This document shows, one piece after another, positions 19,647 to 31,138 of a stretch of 64,000 bases of DNA. Every line of letters begins with the position of its first letter. Positions within the stretch are counted from its first letter, which is position 1. This DNA comes from Haematococcus lacustris. Taxonomy: Eukaryota; Chlorophyta; Chlorophyceae; Chlamydomonadales; Haematococcaceae. The position numbers and the translations under genes were made by a program. A model generated the notes under the pieces. It did no database searches. It was not told the origin of the DNA and saw nothing but the letters and a program-made list of their open reading frames with translations. Location of the stretch: contig JASKMD010000026.1 in NCBI GenBank assembly GCA_030144725.1, positions 9,912,616 through 9,976,615 on the forward strand, read 5' to 3'.

Positions 19647-22600
19647 TCATTGGGCTGGCACTGTGAGGGTGGTGTGCTGCACGTACTGCTCCTGCTCCTG
19701 TAGCTGGAGTAGCAGCAAGTGCTCTTGGGCCTCGGCGAGCTGTAGGATGCGGTCAATGCTGGCAGACCCTTGGGCAGAGGCGCGTCGCCGAGAGTCAGCC
19801 TGCAGGGCCCAGCCGCCCTTGCTTGGTTTGGCATGTGCTGAACACCATGAAAGCTTGGGTTGCTTGCAATGGCATTGATGACAGCACAAGGTGATAAACA
19901 TGCATGCGCCTCCAGTGATGCAGCATGAAGCATGCAGCAATGCCGTCAATGACATGATGCCATGGGCTGCCAACTGTTATGGCCAGAGAATGTCTAGGGA
20001 CTTGCTCACCCGTACCTGGTCGGGTTTGGGTTTGGCAGCTACCCCTCTTGGTGTGCCAGCTGGTAACTGCTTGGCAGCAGGCTGCCTAGGGGCTGTGGCT
20101 GCGGCCTTTGCATCAGCAGCCTGCGCCTGCCGCAGCTCAGCCTGCCGCTGCTCAATGGAGAAGGGCTGAGGCACTGTGAATAGAGCGGTGGGCCCCTTTG
20201 GGTTCTGCCACCACACCTGCCGGCCAGGGACACTAGCAGCAGAGCTGAGGACAACCTGAGCAGGAGGCATAAAGAGCTTCACTGCAGGTCATCAGGGTGA
20301 GCAGTGCAGGTCATCAGGAGAGCATCACTGCAGGTCATCAGGGTGAGCAGAGCAGGTCATGGCTCCTAGGAAGCCTTGATTGAGCCTGCTGCCCGACAGG
20401 CCTACGCCACGAGCCACCTTTCATCATGAGCCACCTGCTCAAGATGGTATGGTCTGAAAGACGGAGGCAGGCAGTCCGTGCGAGCAGTGTGCCCCACAAG
20501 CTGGCAGGCCTGACTTCTTCCTAGCAGTATCTAGTATCTAGTAGCAGTATCAGATGGGCCTGCTGGGATGCGGCATCAAGGAAGCACCAGCAAGGTGTCT
20601 GCTGCCTAGCACTGCATGAACTTGTCAGGGCAGCCTGCGGATTACGAGGGCGGCATGCTGAGGGTGACATCAGAAACACCATGTGCATGGGAACAGGAGG
20701 GTTACAGCATCAGGGGGACCCCACCTCTTGCTGTCGCTTGGCCTCCTCCTCCTTCTTGCGTTTGGCCAGAGACTGCAGCTCAAGATAGCGCGCCATGCCA
20801 GGGACGCTGGCTGCTGCAGCGGCCTGTTGAGCATCCTGCGGGTGAGCATGAGGACACCATTGCGATCACCACCGCAACCAGTACCATGACCTACCACCCA
20901 CCAACAACATGTGAGTGTTTTGCTACTTGGTGTCTGCTCTCTTAGCTTACAAGTGCTGGCAACCATTCAGCTGTATGCCTGCCCTCCTCTACTGGTAAGT
21001 GGGTGCATGCGCAGGTCTGCATGCTTGAGTGGAGGACTAGAGCAGCGGGTCTACACACTCAATGTCCACTCAGGGTCTTAGACATGTCCTGGAACATGAG
21101 CGTTTGGCGCATGAGATATCAGACATCCTGTTCTGAGACATGCGCACAGCCAGCCACAACACGAGAGCCGACCCTAGGTCACATGGCTCGAAGGTGAGGG
21201 CACAAGGATGAGGAGTGACTTGCCTACAGAGCCTGCGGGAGCTGACCTGTGGAGACTGGCGGTTGACCTCTGGCGTGAAGGTGCACTCCCGCAGCTCCTC
21301 CTGCTCCTTCAGTGCTCGGGCGTCCTGCAGCTTTGTGGCCTTGGCCTGCACAAGCACCATCACACCCCAATCACTCGCTCAGTAATCAGCTGGGTGGCCA
21401 ATTGCCAGTGGCCAGTGCCCAGCTGCCAGCTGGCTTTTGATACATGGTAAGCTGCTCCCACATTGTCCTCGCCTCCCAAACAAGGCCGCCCTTGGACCCT
21501 GCTCTGCTGCCTGCCCTGTGCCCAGGTGCTGCCTTCAGGACGACCCGCCCCCTGGGCCTGCTGACTACACAGCAGCTGCTGCCCATGCTTCGGCAGCATG
21601 GTAATGATGACCCACAGCAGCCAGCCTATCCCACTGGCCCTGCAGGCTGACACTGACACCAACCCTGCCATGCTGGCACCACCCATGTCCGCACCAGCCA
21701 CACGCCCAAGCACATTACCAGCAGCTGCACACTGTGCACGTGCTGATAATCAACAGCAGGAGCACTGCGCTGTGGGCAAGCCATGGCAGCCAGCTGCGCC
21801 GCACTAGTCAGCCTACCTGGGTCAGCTTCTGCGAGTTTACTCCATCCAGCAAGCTGCCGCTGCCACCCCTGCTGCGCCGCACTGCAGCGTGCTGAGCGAC
21901 CTGCAGCACACGGGGTGCTCCTGGTGAGATGAAGGTGGGCTGGCCAGAGCTGGGATGCCCTACTGGGCGCCTGACTGGATCTGCAGGTAGCGTGGCACTG
22001 GGCCTGCTGCTGCTACGTCACAGGCTAACACCTCACTCATGCACTGGCAGTGATGGTGGTGGTGCATGCAGCGGTACCACCGTGACGGTTAAGGAGGACG
22101 GTGACGACGCGTGGCGTGGCGGTTAAGGAGGACGGTGACGAGACACTCAACTGGCACAAAGCAGCACAGTTTGCCAGGCAGTTCCACAGACCATGACACC
22201 CAGGGCCAAGGCAACACAGGGCATGGTGTGGCACAACAGTCACAACAGGCAGAGTCATGGGCCGCAAGTGCTGGACCGACAGAGTTGCATTGCAAGTCTG
22301 CTGTGATGCCGCATGTGCTGCTTCACTGTGTGCTGTACAGTAGGTTGCAGCACAATGCCGGGAGCCTGCCCTGTGTCAGTCACCCTAGCAGTGGCAGCCC
22401 AGGCCTCGCACCTGCAGGCTGCGTGGGTTCAGAGCTGGCTGGAAGGTGCACTCCTCCTGCTGCCGGGCCGCCAGCTCCTCAGCCGCACGCTCCCTGGCTG
22501 CCCTGGCTGACTCATCACGGTACAGCTCCTCCATGGTGTGCCGCTGCAAGACCAGCAGCAGCAATAACAGCAGCAGCATGGGGTAAAGCAGCAGCAGCAG

Positions 22601-25600
22601 CAGCGTTGGGTGCAGCAGCAGCAGCAGCAGCATGGGGTGCGGAAACAGCAATGTCAACTGCATTGCTAGACTACGTCCCACTCCCTAGCCCCCCTGCTAC
22701 CTCTGCTGCACAGCCAGGGTGTGCATCACCCTCTGCCATCACCCAGCTATGAACACTGGTCTGTCTCGGCCGCCACAGCCCTCTGCCCACCTTGCCGATG
22801 ACTCGCGACGTGGGGTTGATGTCCGGGGTGAATGGGAACTGGCCGTAGTAGTGCTGGGTCAGGGCGTCCTTCAACGCCACGCTGCGCCGCACATCGGCAT
22901 AGGCCAGCTTGGCCAGGCGGTCGCGTGTGTCGTCCAGGTCCTCACTGCACCCAGCACAGCAAAGTGGCCGCTCTGTCCAAGCACGCTAGCCTTCACGTTA
23001 CCCTTGGTGCAAGTGGGACACACTGTGCAAGTGCTTAGGGTGTGATAAGTGGGCTACGCTGCTAAGGGTCTTCCCATGCTGGGGGTTAGGTCAATAGCAG
23101 CCAGGTCCATGGCAGTGGCTGGACTGAGAGGCCTGCAGCATGACTGCATGCATGTGTCAGTGTCCATGCACAAGGCTAGAGCATGAGGTGGGGGGTTCGA
23201 CACCCACCTGGCCCAGCTGCTGCCCAGCGCCTTGGGGGTGCAGTAGCCTGACGACCTGAGGCCGTCAGGTCCAGCCCCCGGCTGCCCACCCGCCAGGCGA
23301 GGCGTGTAGGTGCCCTCAGCTTCCTGCACCACGCTCTTGTACAGCGCCTTCTTCTCTGCAGCCTGCCGGTGTGTCAGGCATCAGAGGGTGCGAGGGGCAG
23401 TAGGCAGGCTTAGTTCACCTGTACCCAGGACTCAACGCAAGGCAAGATAGGCAAGGCATGTGAAGTTGTTGGTATGTGGAGTATACGCGCACCCGGTAGG
23501 TACCCTGTGCAGTGTACCCGTACACATACCAGGCAGGCAGCAAGGCAGGCAGGCAGCAAGGCAGCAGGTGGAGCGTAAGCAATTAGGGGTATGTACACCA
23601 AATGCCTGCCAAGTTGCTTCGCCAGCTCTTATTCATCTTATCACTTCCATCCACAGCTAGCTCAATGGTGTCAGGCCAGGCCATGCATCATCATGGTCAG
23701 CAATGCCCCTATCCTCGACCTACACAGCGATGTGCAGCACTGGAGGCTAGGGTGCTTGCTTGCCCCCTACAGGGTCTCACCAGTGACGCAAGGAACTGCT
23801 GGCGCTCAAGGAAGCTGCTAGGCAGCTCCCCGCTGCGTGCTAGGAGGGTGCGGCTGCGGTCATTGATGGTGGGGGCAAAGGTGCACGCCTGGTCGCTGCC
23901 CCTCCGCTCCGTGTCTTTGGCCCTGCAGGGTTCATGGCCACCCACACCGCCTTGCCAGGTTGGCCACAGGGCATGAGGTCATGCTCATGCTGGCAAGGCC
24001 GACGCACGCAGGCAGGTGCCCACAAACCCACAGGTCTGTGCTCCGCTGCTTGGGACACAGGTGTGATATGTTTTTCCCAGGTTACAGCAGCAGTCATGCT
24101 CTGATTCCTGTACAGTGGTGAAGGAGCCTTAGTTTAGATGCATGTTTTAGAGCCGTGTGAGATTAAGTGGTGGAGCAGGGTATGGGATTGGGTGTCAGGG
24201 AAGAGCATGGTCAGCTGGGGTCAGGCGGGCAAGGGCAGGCCATGCAGGGTGGGCAGCAGTGTTCATATTTGCTATGAAATGCCATACTTCAGTGGTCGTT
24301 CTGCGCTATGAAATGATCGCTTTGCGAGCTGCACTATCGTATATATTTAGCTATTTTCATTAACATTTTCACCTGAGCGATGTTTTTGAAGTAAGGTCGA
24401 GCTATAAGTTCAAGGGTATGAACCTATGCCATGTCACTTTGAGCTATAGATCATGCATTAGGGCAAAACGAAAAAACACTGGTGGGCAGGGACCAGGCGT
24501 GGGGCCTCTCACCTGCTCCTGTGCAGTGCCTCATGGTACAGCCTGTCACCAGCTGGCATACCCTGCTGGCTGCAGCCTGCGTCCGCCTGCTTAGCCGCCA
24601 CCATCTGAGCTGACCGAGGGTTGACTGCGGGTCTGAACGTGATGCCCTCGTCTGCCATCTCCTGTAGGAGCGGGCAGGGCAAAAGGCTGTGACACAGCTT
24701 CTCAGGCAGGTTACTCTGCTGGTCTGGTTTGGGTGGCACTGAATAGAGGGAGGAGGCGGGCCTGTGTGGATGTGTTCTCCCGCCTGCGGGCGCCCTCAAT
24801 GCAAGGCAAACACCGAACACCAGCTTGCCCCTCCTTTGGCCTGACTCCACAGCTGGGCGATACTCAATGAGTTTGGCCGATAAGTAAAGGTTTCGACCAG
24901 GCTCGGGTGACTAGCCGGCACTGCGCACCCGTCGTATGCGAGCGTTGGACATGTTTTCATTCTTGCTGCGCAGTACGTCGGCCACACGAAGGTGCAACGG
25001 GACTCGCCCTGCACTGGCCGCTCTCCGCTTGGCGACGCTGGTCACGGCGGGCTTGAAGGTGCAGTCGGCCAGCACAGCTTCCTCGCGCTCCCGCAGCAAC
25101 TCGCCACTGGAAAGCAACGAGCAGGCGCGCAGCAGGCAAGCGGGCTGGTGGACAAGAACAGACTAGCTGGGGTACAGCCTCGTGGGCAGCACAGCCACAA
25201 CATCTGTGATTGCCGCACCAACATAGGATAACACCTCGCAAGCCCCATGTCACACTTTGCCGCCCCACTCTTCTTAGCTTCATCGCAATCCTCCTAGCAA
25301 ACAGCAGACCTGTAGCAAAGCAGTCGCGCGCACCGTTTCTCCTCCCATGCTGGTCGGGTGTTGTACAGCCGCTCGTGAACGGGGCCAGACCGCTGCACCA
25401 CGGCAGGACTGGGCGCTCGTCCAGTGCGTGGCGCGAAGGTGCACTCGCGAAGCTCCTCCTCACGGGCCTCTTTACGCACCTCCTCGTACCGCGCCATGAG
25501 CACCGGCTTTGGAACGGAAAGCTGCAGCACGCGCTGCTCCCTACAGGCCAGCAGGCGAAGAGCAGGTCATCAGGCCTCAATGGCTGTGACCAACTGGCAT

Positions 25601-27876
25601 ATGAAAAGGGAGCTGCCTGGAGTCTGACAGGAGCTGGCAGAGCTAGTGGAGGTTGCAGAGCAGCAGAAGTCAGAGGCATGCTATTGCTGAGCACACAGCT
25701 AGCCGCTGCTCTCCTGCACAGCAGTGCTGCTGTCCCGGCATGGGTCACTGGTGCACATGTTCGACTTACCAGTCAGCAGGGTAGGACACTGCGACCATGT
25801 CCCTGCTGGCAGGGTTGATGCGTGGCTGGAAAGTGCACTCAGTGCCAACAGGTGGGCCCTGCCGCTGCGCTGCTTCCGCTGCCGTTGCCTGCTGGGGCCT
25901 GGAGGCCGCCCTGGGGCTGGCCTGCCCAGCAGGGACCGCCTGCCTGTGGGAGTGCATGCGAGGAGCTGACAAGGGGCGTGCTCGCCCTGCCCCGGCATAC
26001 TGCCGAGGAGCTCCTGCTGCTGCTGGGTGTGGTGCTGGGCTAGGGGAGGGGGGTCGCTGCCAGTGAGGGCTGGCAGTCCTGCTGACCATGTGAGGAGGTT
26101 CACCTCTTGCAGCTACTGCTGACTGTGGCCTGGCAGCAGCAGCCGCACTTGCATGGCTCCCAGCCACCACATTCGACCGCTCATGAGTTGTTACTGCAAC
26201 TGCAGGGTCTGGCTTGCGTCCTGCCTGCTTAGCTGATGGCTTGGCTTGCCGCTGGGAAGCTGGTGGGGGGCTGGCGCGTGAGGCATGCTGCTTGCTGTAT
26301 GGCTGCTGTTGCTGTGGGCTAGCCTGCCTCCAGGCATTGACAGGGTGTAAGGCGGGGTAGTCAGCGGGCCCGCCAACGGTGCCTACCCTGCCTGACAAGA
26401 CCTCGTCCATGTCCCGGGTCCTCCGTGACTCTGAGCATGCAAGCCAGGCGAGGGGCAGGCAACAGCTTGCTGTACATACAGCACATGGCATCCAGCTGTG
26501 CTTTACAAACTGCAGCAACACAGCTAGCTAAGGCATACCACAGAATGGTTATGGTGTGCATCCCCCTTCCAAGCTGTGGTGATGGTACTGATGATGCTGG
26601 TGTTGACAGTGCTGGTAATAGCGTTTCACATCTGGCATGTGTCGGTTCTCATTGGTGCTGCGCACTGCCTGCCCACCTGCGGTCCCAACAGTGTCTAGGT
26701 GTGACTCTTGGTATGACTCGCTGTGGCTGCCCTGTGATAGCGCTGTGCCGCCAGCAGCCCACAGCTCGCTGATGTCAAAGGGCCCGTCATCACCCTGACG
26801 TGATGCGGGGTCGCGCTCCATGCTTATCTGGTTCATGGCCCGCGACAGCATGGTCTCTAGCTCAGCAAGGCTGCGCCGGGGGGGCTGCTCAGCTGGCTGA
26901 CTGCTGCTGGTCACCACGCCTACATTAGCTGCTGGGGCATTGCCTGTGCCAAGCAACAGAGCAAGGCAGGCACCTGGCACAGTGCTTAAGCAGGCCACAC
27001 TGGTCAGGGTATGACAGCGCGTTTACATGCCTTGGCTCAGAGTCAGCAGTTGAGGCAATGCAGGCGAGGTGGCACTGAACGGACCACAGGCACCTGAGTA
27101 CACTGCATTGTGTGGGTCAGGCAAAAGCTAAGAGTGAGCTGTCGAATGAGGGCAAGCCTGCCTGCTTGTGCCCTACCTGCAGTGCGCCCTGACCCTGCTG
27201 CCTCTCGATGCGTTGAGGAAGCCAGGGCCGCTGGAGGATTGGTGGCACGTTGACCTCCCCTACTTTGAGTCTCTTGCGAAGTGCTGGAGGCTACACGTCC
27301 CAGTTGCTCTAGCTGTTGGTCCACCAAATGCCTGCCCATCAGGGATGGTGTGTGAGATGTTGGCTGACGATGTGCATGTCGCTGGTGGGTCAAGTCTTGT
27401 TCTGACATGGAATTACCAGCATGAGGCTTCTGGCTGGGAGTGCGCTTGGCTTGACTGCTAATAGTGTCTGAGATGCCCTTGTGCTGTAAGCTGGGAGCAG
27501 CCCCAGTGGTAAGGCGGGCAGTTGACTGCATCATCCTGGCTGGAGCATCAAACTCGAAGCTCATGATTGAGCTCTCGGGTGACAGCAAACCATCTTGAGA
27601 GGGGCCCTCAATGGACCCACAGTGTGGACTAGCTGGTGGGCCTGCAGCGAGCAAGGAGGTATCAGCGTGGTCAATGCAGTTATCAGACCTGTTTCTCTCG
27701 CACTACCACGCACTCGTGACAGCGCTGGTTTTTCGCCTTTGCTCCAAGAGCTGTTGGACACGAGCCTGTTTTTCGCTGACTGTGCCGTGCTGAAGCAGAC
27801 CACTGCGTCCAGCAGCTTGCCTCCTCTGGGCTAGGAGAGCACGTACGACATCTTCGCGACCCATTGGGCCATCCAT
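19647..27876 (-). CDS. Large TFxPxxN-repeat coiled-coil protein, many exons
   Basis: ATG 27876 follows an in-frame TAG and opens MDGPMGREDVVRALLAQRRQ, then a helix with QARVQQLLEQRRK. The last readable exon stops at 19647-19649. Between them, minus-strand exons each carry one short motif after an acidic or basic helix: ECTFQPRINPAS (~25.8 kb), ECTFAPRTGRAPS (25.45), DCTFKPAVTS (25.05), ITFRPAVNPRS (24.63), CTFAPTINDRS (23.87), TYTPRLAGG (23.30), FPFTPDINPTS (22.82), ECTFQPALNPRS (22.45) and ECTFTPEVNRQS (21.28). Gln/Ala-rich low-complexity segments fill exon 26.4-25.8 kb. Similar TFxPxIN repeats occur in little-studied protist coiled-coil proteins, some from cilia and basal bodies; a cytoskeletal role is inference. 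I did not resolve every exon border. The 5' third is repeated beyond the N gap. Confidence 0.6.
20281..20362 (+). repeat. Short tandem repeat TGCAGGTCATCAGGGTGAGCA
   Basis: Three to four imperfect copies lie in an intron-like stretch of the TFxPxxN gene. Confidence 0.7.
24370..24440 (+). repeat. 70-bp dispersed repeat, copy 2
   Basis: Second copy of the sequence at 14,523-14,591, in the same orientation and inside an intron of the TFxPxxN gene. Confidence 0.85.
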
Positions 27877-29276
27877 GCTGGGACCTTCACACTACTCCGC
27901 CATCATACTAGCTATACGCCCGAGCTTGAAGGCTGGGTCAAAACGGGATACAGGAAACTGTCATGACGGTCAAACTTTGCTTGGCCCGCTGCTCTAGTGT
28001 GCACCTAGCCTTTGCCCGCAAGCAGCAGCTACACAGCAAGACAAGCAAGATGTCCATGCTTGCATGCTTGCATATGTTAGCAAATGGTACATGGGTACCT
28101 GAATTCGGTAGGTTGAGCACAACTTGTCAATACTACAGCAACTCCCCGGCTACGAGCTTACTGCTGTAATGCCCACATATTTCAATTGCCCTCTTTAGCT
28201 GCGCCTACCTTGTGTGTGTGCAGACGCGTGTAAAGGAAAAAGGTACTTGTACACTGTAAACTTCTGTGCTCGGTGCATCCGCCTAGGTTCGGAGTACCTT
28301 GACAGAGAACAACAGAAGCATAAAAGCTAAGAAAAGAAACAAATTTGCTAATGATCAGACATGCAAAGTCAGTTATAAAAGATGCAAGCCACCCATGCTG
28401 AGTATGTCCACTGCACACATGGAGCACATGAGCACGCATTGGTGACACATCCGGGAAGCGTTGGAGCGCTGGACATGAGCCGACTGGAGCCTCGCTGCCC
28501 ACCAAAAGCCCAGGAGCAGCAGTCTATAGCACGGCAGCCTGTAGCATACATGACAATTTAGCATTACATTGAGCATGTTTGCGTCTGAACTCGCCCTCCC
28601 CTACCCTAACCAAGCAATAGCTCAGGCATATAGAGCTACAATGTCTTCTGATGAGGATGCAGCAACCCAGGCAAATGTTGTGAGTCGGCATGGCAAGAAG
28701 CCAGGCAAAAAGAGGTTGTTATGCATGTGTGGCATGCAACTCGCAGTTCAACATGTCTTGAAGGGGGTTTCACCAACTAACTATGTACTCATGCTCTGTC
28801 ACCAAGTGGGCCCGGTATTGCTCACTCAAGTGTGGGTTCATAATGTCATGTAGTGTGATGCCATGTAATGAGGGTTCCACATGCCACACAGGGTTCTGAT
28901 CAGCGAGACTGCAGTGTGACATGTGCTAGTCCGTCACACTAGAGTTCTAGAGAAGGCACTGTAGGACATATTGGGCTTGCCAGAGCCCCCATGCAAAGCC
29001 CTTTACCTACTGACTGTGTTTGACCCAGCACCTAGACTACACCAAATAAGACGCCAGTGCCGCTAATGCACAGCGGTGTGCACGCATACGGTAGGTGCCC
29101 CTCTCCAGACAATGCACTGGACGCACCAATGTGCAATGTGTTCACCTGGGCCACGCACATCTCGGTACGGCACAGTGCAAATATGCTGGCTAAGCAATGA
29201 CAGCAGGCATGCAGGGAGCAAGCTTGGGTACAGTACAGGGCAAGGCATGCCCGTGTGGAGCTGCAAGGGTTGAAGG
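27877..29276. other. Region between the TFxPxxN gene and the Ala-rich gene
   Basis: It is 1.4 kb of mixed sequence holding the presumed TFxPxxN promoter. A plus ORF from 28,569, with an internal Met at 28,641 (MSSDEDAATQANVVSRHGKK), might be a gene start, but no downstream exon or homology was recognised. Confidence 0.35.
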
Positions 29277-30630
29277 TCACCTAGGGACTACTAGCTGCAT
29301 CATGGAAGCCAAGCTCTTAGACAGGAGGACCCCAGTGGCGCTGACAGCCAGGCGTGCTGCACTTCCAACCACCCCATGCTCAGCTATAGAAGCCATCACC
29401 GCTTGCATCGTCAAGCAGCAGGGTGATGAGTGGGCTGGGGCTTGCACTATTATCACGTGGGGCCGGCTAACTAAGACGGCCACAGCCCTGGAAAAGGTAG
29501 CTGCCTCAGCCTCTGTGGCCACTGCTGCTGCCATCACCCTTTGAAAGGCTGCGTCCACTAGGTTTGCCACGGTCTCAAAAGCAGCAGCTGCCTCTGCTGC
29601 CCATGCTGCCTCCACCGCATGCCGACAGGCTGTAGCAGCAAGGCTTGCCACGGTCTCAGTGGCAGCGGCTGCCTCTGCTGCCAATGCTGCTTCCACCACA
29701 TGCCGACAGGCTGTAGCAGCCAGCCTTGCCACGGTCTCAGTGGCAGCGGCTGCCTCTGCTGCCAATGCTGCTTCCACCACATGCCGACAGGCTGTAGCAG
29801 CCAGCCTTGCCACGGTCTCAGTGGCAGCGGCTGCCTCTGCTGCCAATGCTGCTTCCACCACATGCCGACAGGCTGTAGCAGCCAGGCTTGGCACGGTCTC
29901 AGTGGCAGCGGCTGCCTCTGCTGCCAATGCTGCTTCCACCACATGCCGACAGGCTGTAGCAGCCAGGCTTGCCACAGCAAAAGCGGCAGCATCAGCTTCT
30001 GCGCTCCTGATGGTCCTCATGGGGCTGTGTGTCAGTGCTCCTGACCAGCTGGACAAGGGGGACACAATATCCAGTAGAGCGGCTCTGGGGTTGGGCGGCC
30101 AGACAGCTGCATTGTCCTGCCACACCATACTGCCGCTGCGTGGTTGATTAGTTATGCTGCGCTCTAACTGCAGTGGACCTGAGAGGGATAGAGGGCAAGG
30201 GGAGTTCTGGGAGTCGTACAACGCATTGCACCGCAGCAGGGGCTTCAAGGGGGGTCCACCATGCGCATTCTGCAAACACAGCATGAGCAGTGTGCAAATG
30301 CAAGGATCACAATTGCAAGAAGCAGCGGTATGACACGATAGCATCCACAACCATGACTACCATCGCCTGTATCTAGCTTATTTACTTCAGCTGTGGAACG
30401 TCGAAGATCTATTGTGCCAGTGCTTTACCAACCTGCAGCTCGAGCTTGCAGGAGAAGTCATGTGTGGTGTAAAAAGGTGTGGCTTGCTGGCCTCTGGGAC
30501 TGGGAGGTGGTGAAGAGTACCCGCAGTACACGACCATGGATATTTTCTGACGCTGCACTTGCCCCGGACTCGCTGGGAGCAGAGTCCACCGCTTTTTCAA
30601 GAGCTTCGACACGGTTTGAAGCTGCGACGG
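29277..30630 (-). CDS. Ala-rich protein with 27-residue internal repeats, partial gene model
   Basis: A 331-codon terminal exon (29277-30269, acceptor TTTGCAG|AAT) joins in phase to an upstream exon (30433 to about 30630). The upstream exon carries KLLKKRWTLLPASPGQ and ends ...CKLELQ before a GTTGGT donor. The terminal exon begins NAHGGPPLKPLLRC. It then has five to six copies of a 27-residue unit (LAATACRHVVEAALAAEAAA, then ATETVA) and ends in a hydrophobic/basic tail. The repeats should form an Ala-rich helix or solenoid. I do not recognise the family. The gene lies between the TFxPxxN gene and the 3' end of CHLD. Exons further 5' (around 30.7-30.9 kb) are possible but I could not phase them. 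It is repeated at 46,379-47,732. Confidence 0.5.
29567..29992 (+). repeat. 81-bp tandem repeat
   Basis: Four almost identical 81-bp units (GTCTCAGTGGCAGCGGCTGC... to ...GACAGGCTGTAGCAGC) are flanked by one diverged and one partial unit. The unit length is a multiple of three, and at least three frames stay open across it. Confidence 0.93.
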
Positions 30631-31138
30631 CTCAGAACACCGAGCCGCACGTAAGGACCAGAGGCAAACCAGAGGTGGGCGCTGTATTGACGTACCTTTT
30701 CCAAGGCTTCAAGTTCTGGACACATGGCTGGACAATTGCGTGGACAATAAAGTAGGAGGAAGATATCTGGATAATGTTTGGCGAGCCAGGCATTTTGACA
30801 TTATATGCATTGTTCAAGAGCGTGGATATATTCCCAGTCACGTACCTCAGCAGCAACACGCTTTCGTAATCTCGAGACTTCGAGACATTTGAGACTTCGA
30901 GTTACGTTTGTACTTGCTCTCGCTTTATACGCTCGCAGCCATCAACGTTCCATTAAGCTTGCGGGAAACCTTGTATGCACAGCAAACATTCGTCAAGCCG
31001 GGCTTATGCAAGTGTGTTTAAAACATGCAAGCCATGGCCCTGGCGCAAACGGCATCAGTGTCGCGAGGTGGCAGGAACGTGTAGCCAGGGTCTGCGTTCG
31101 TTGCACTGTGCATGTTACTGTCGCCTTCCACGACTAGC

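Noticed and set aside
29567..29992. CRISPR-like or multi-gene reading of the 81-bp repeats on both strands
   Set aside because: Units are contiguous with no spacers. The plus-strand ORFs are frames of the same repeat; only the minus frame has a supporting in-phase splice.
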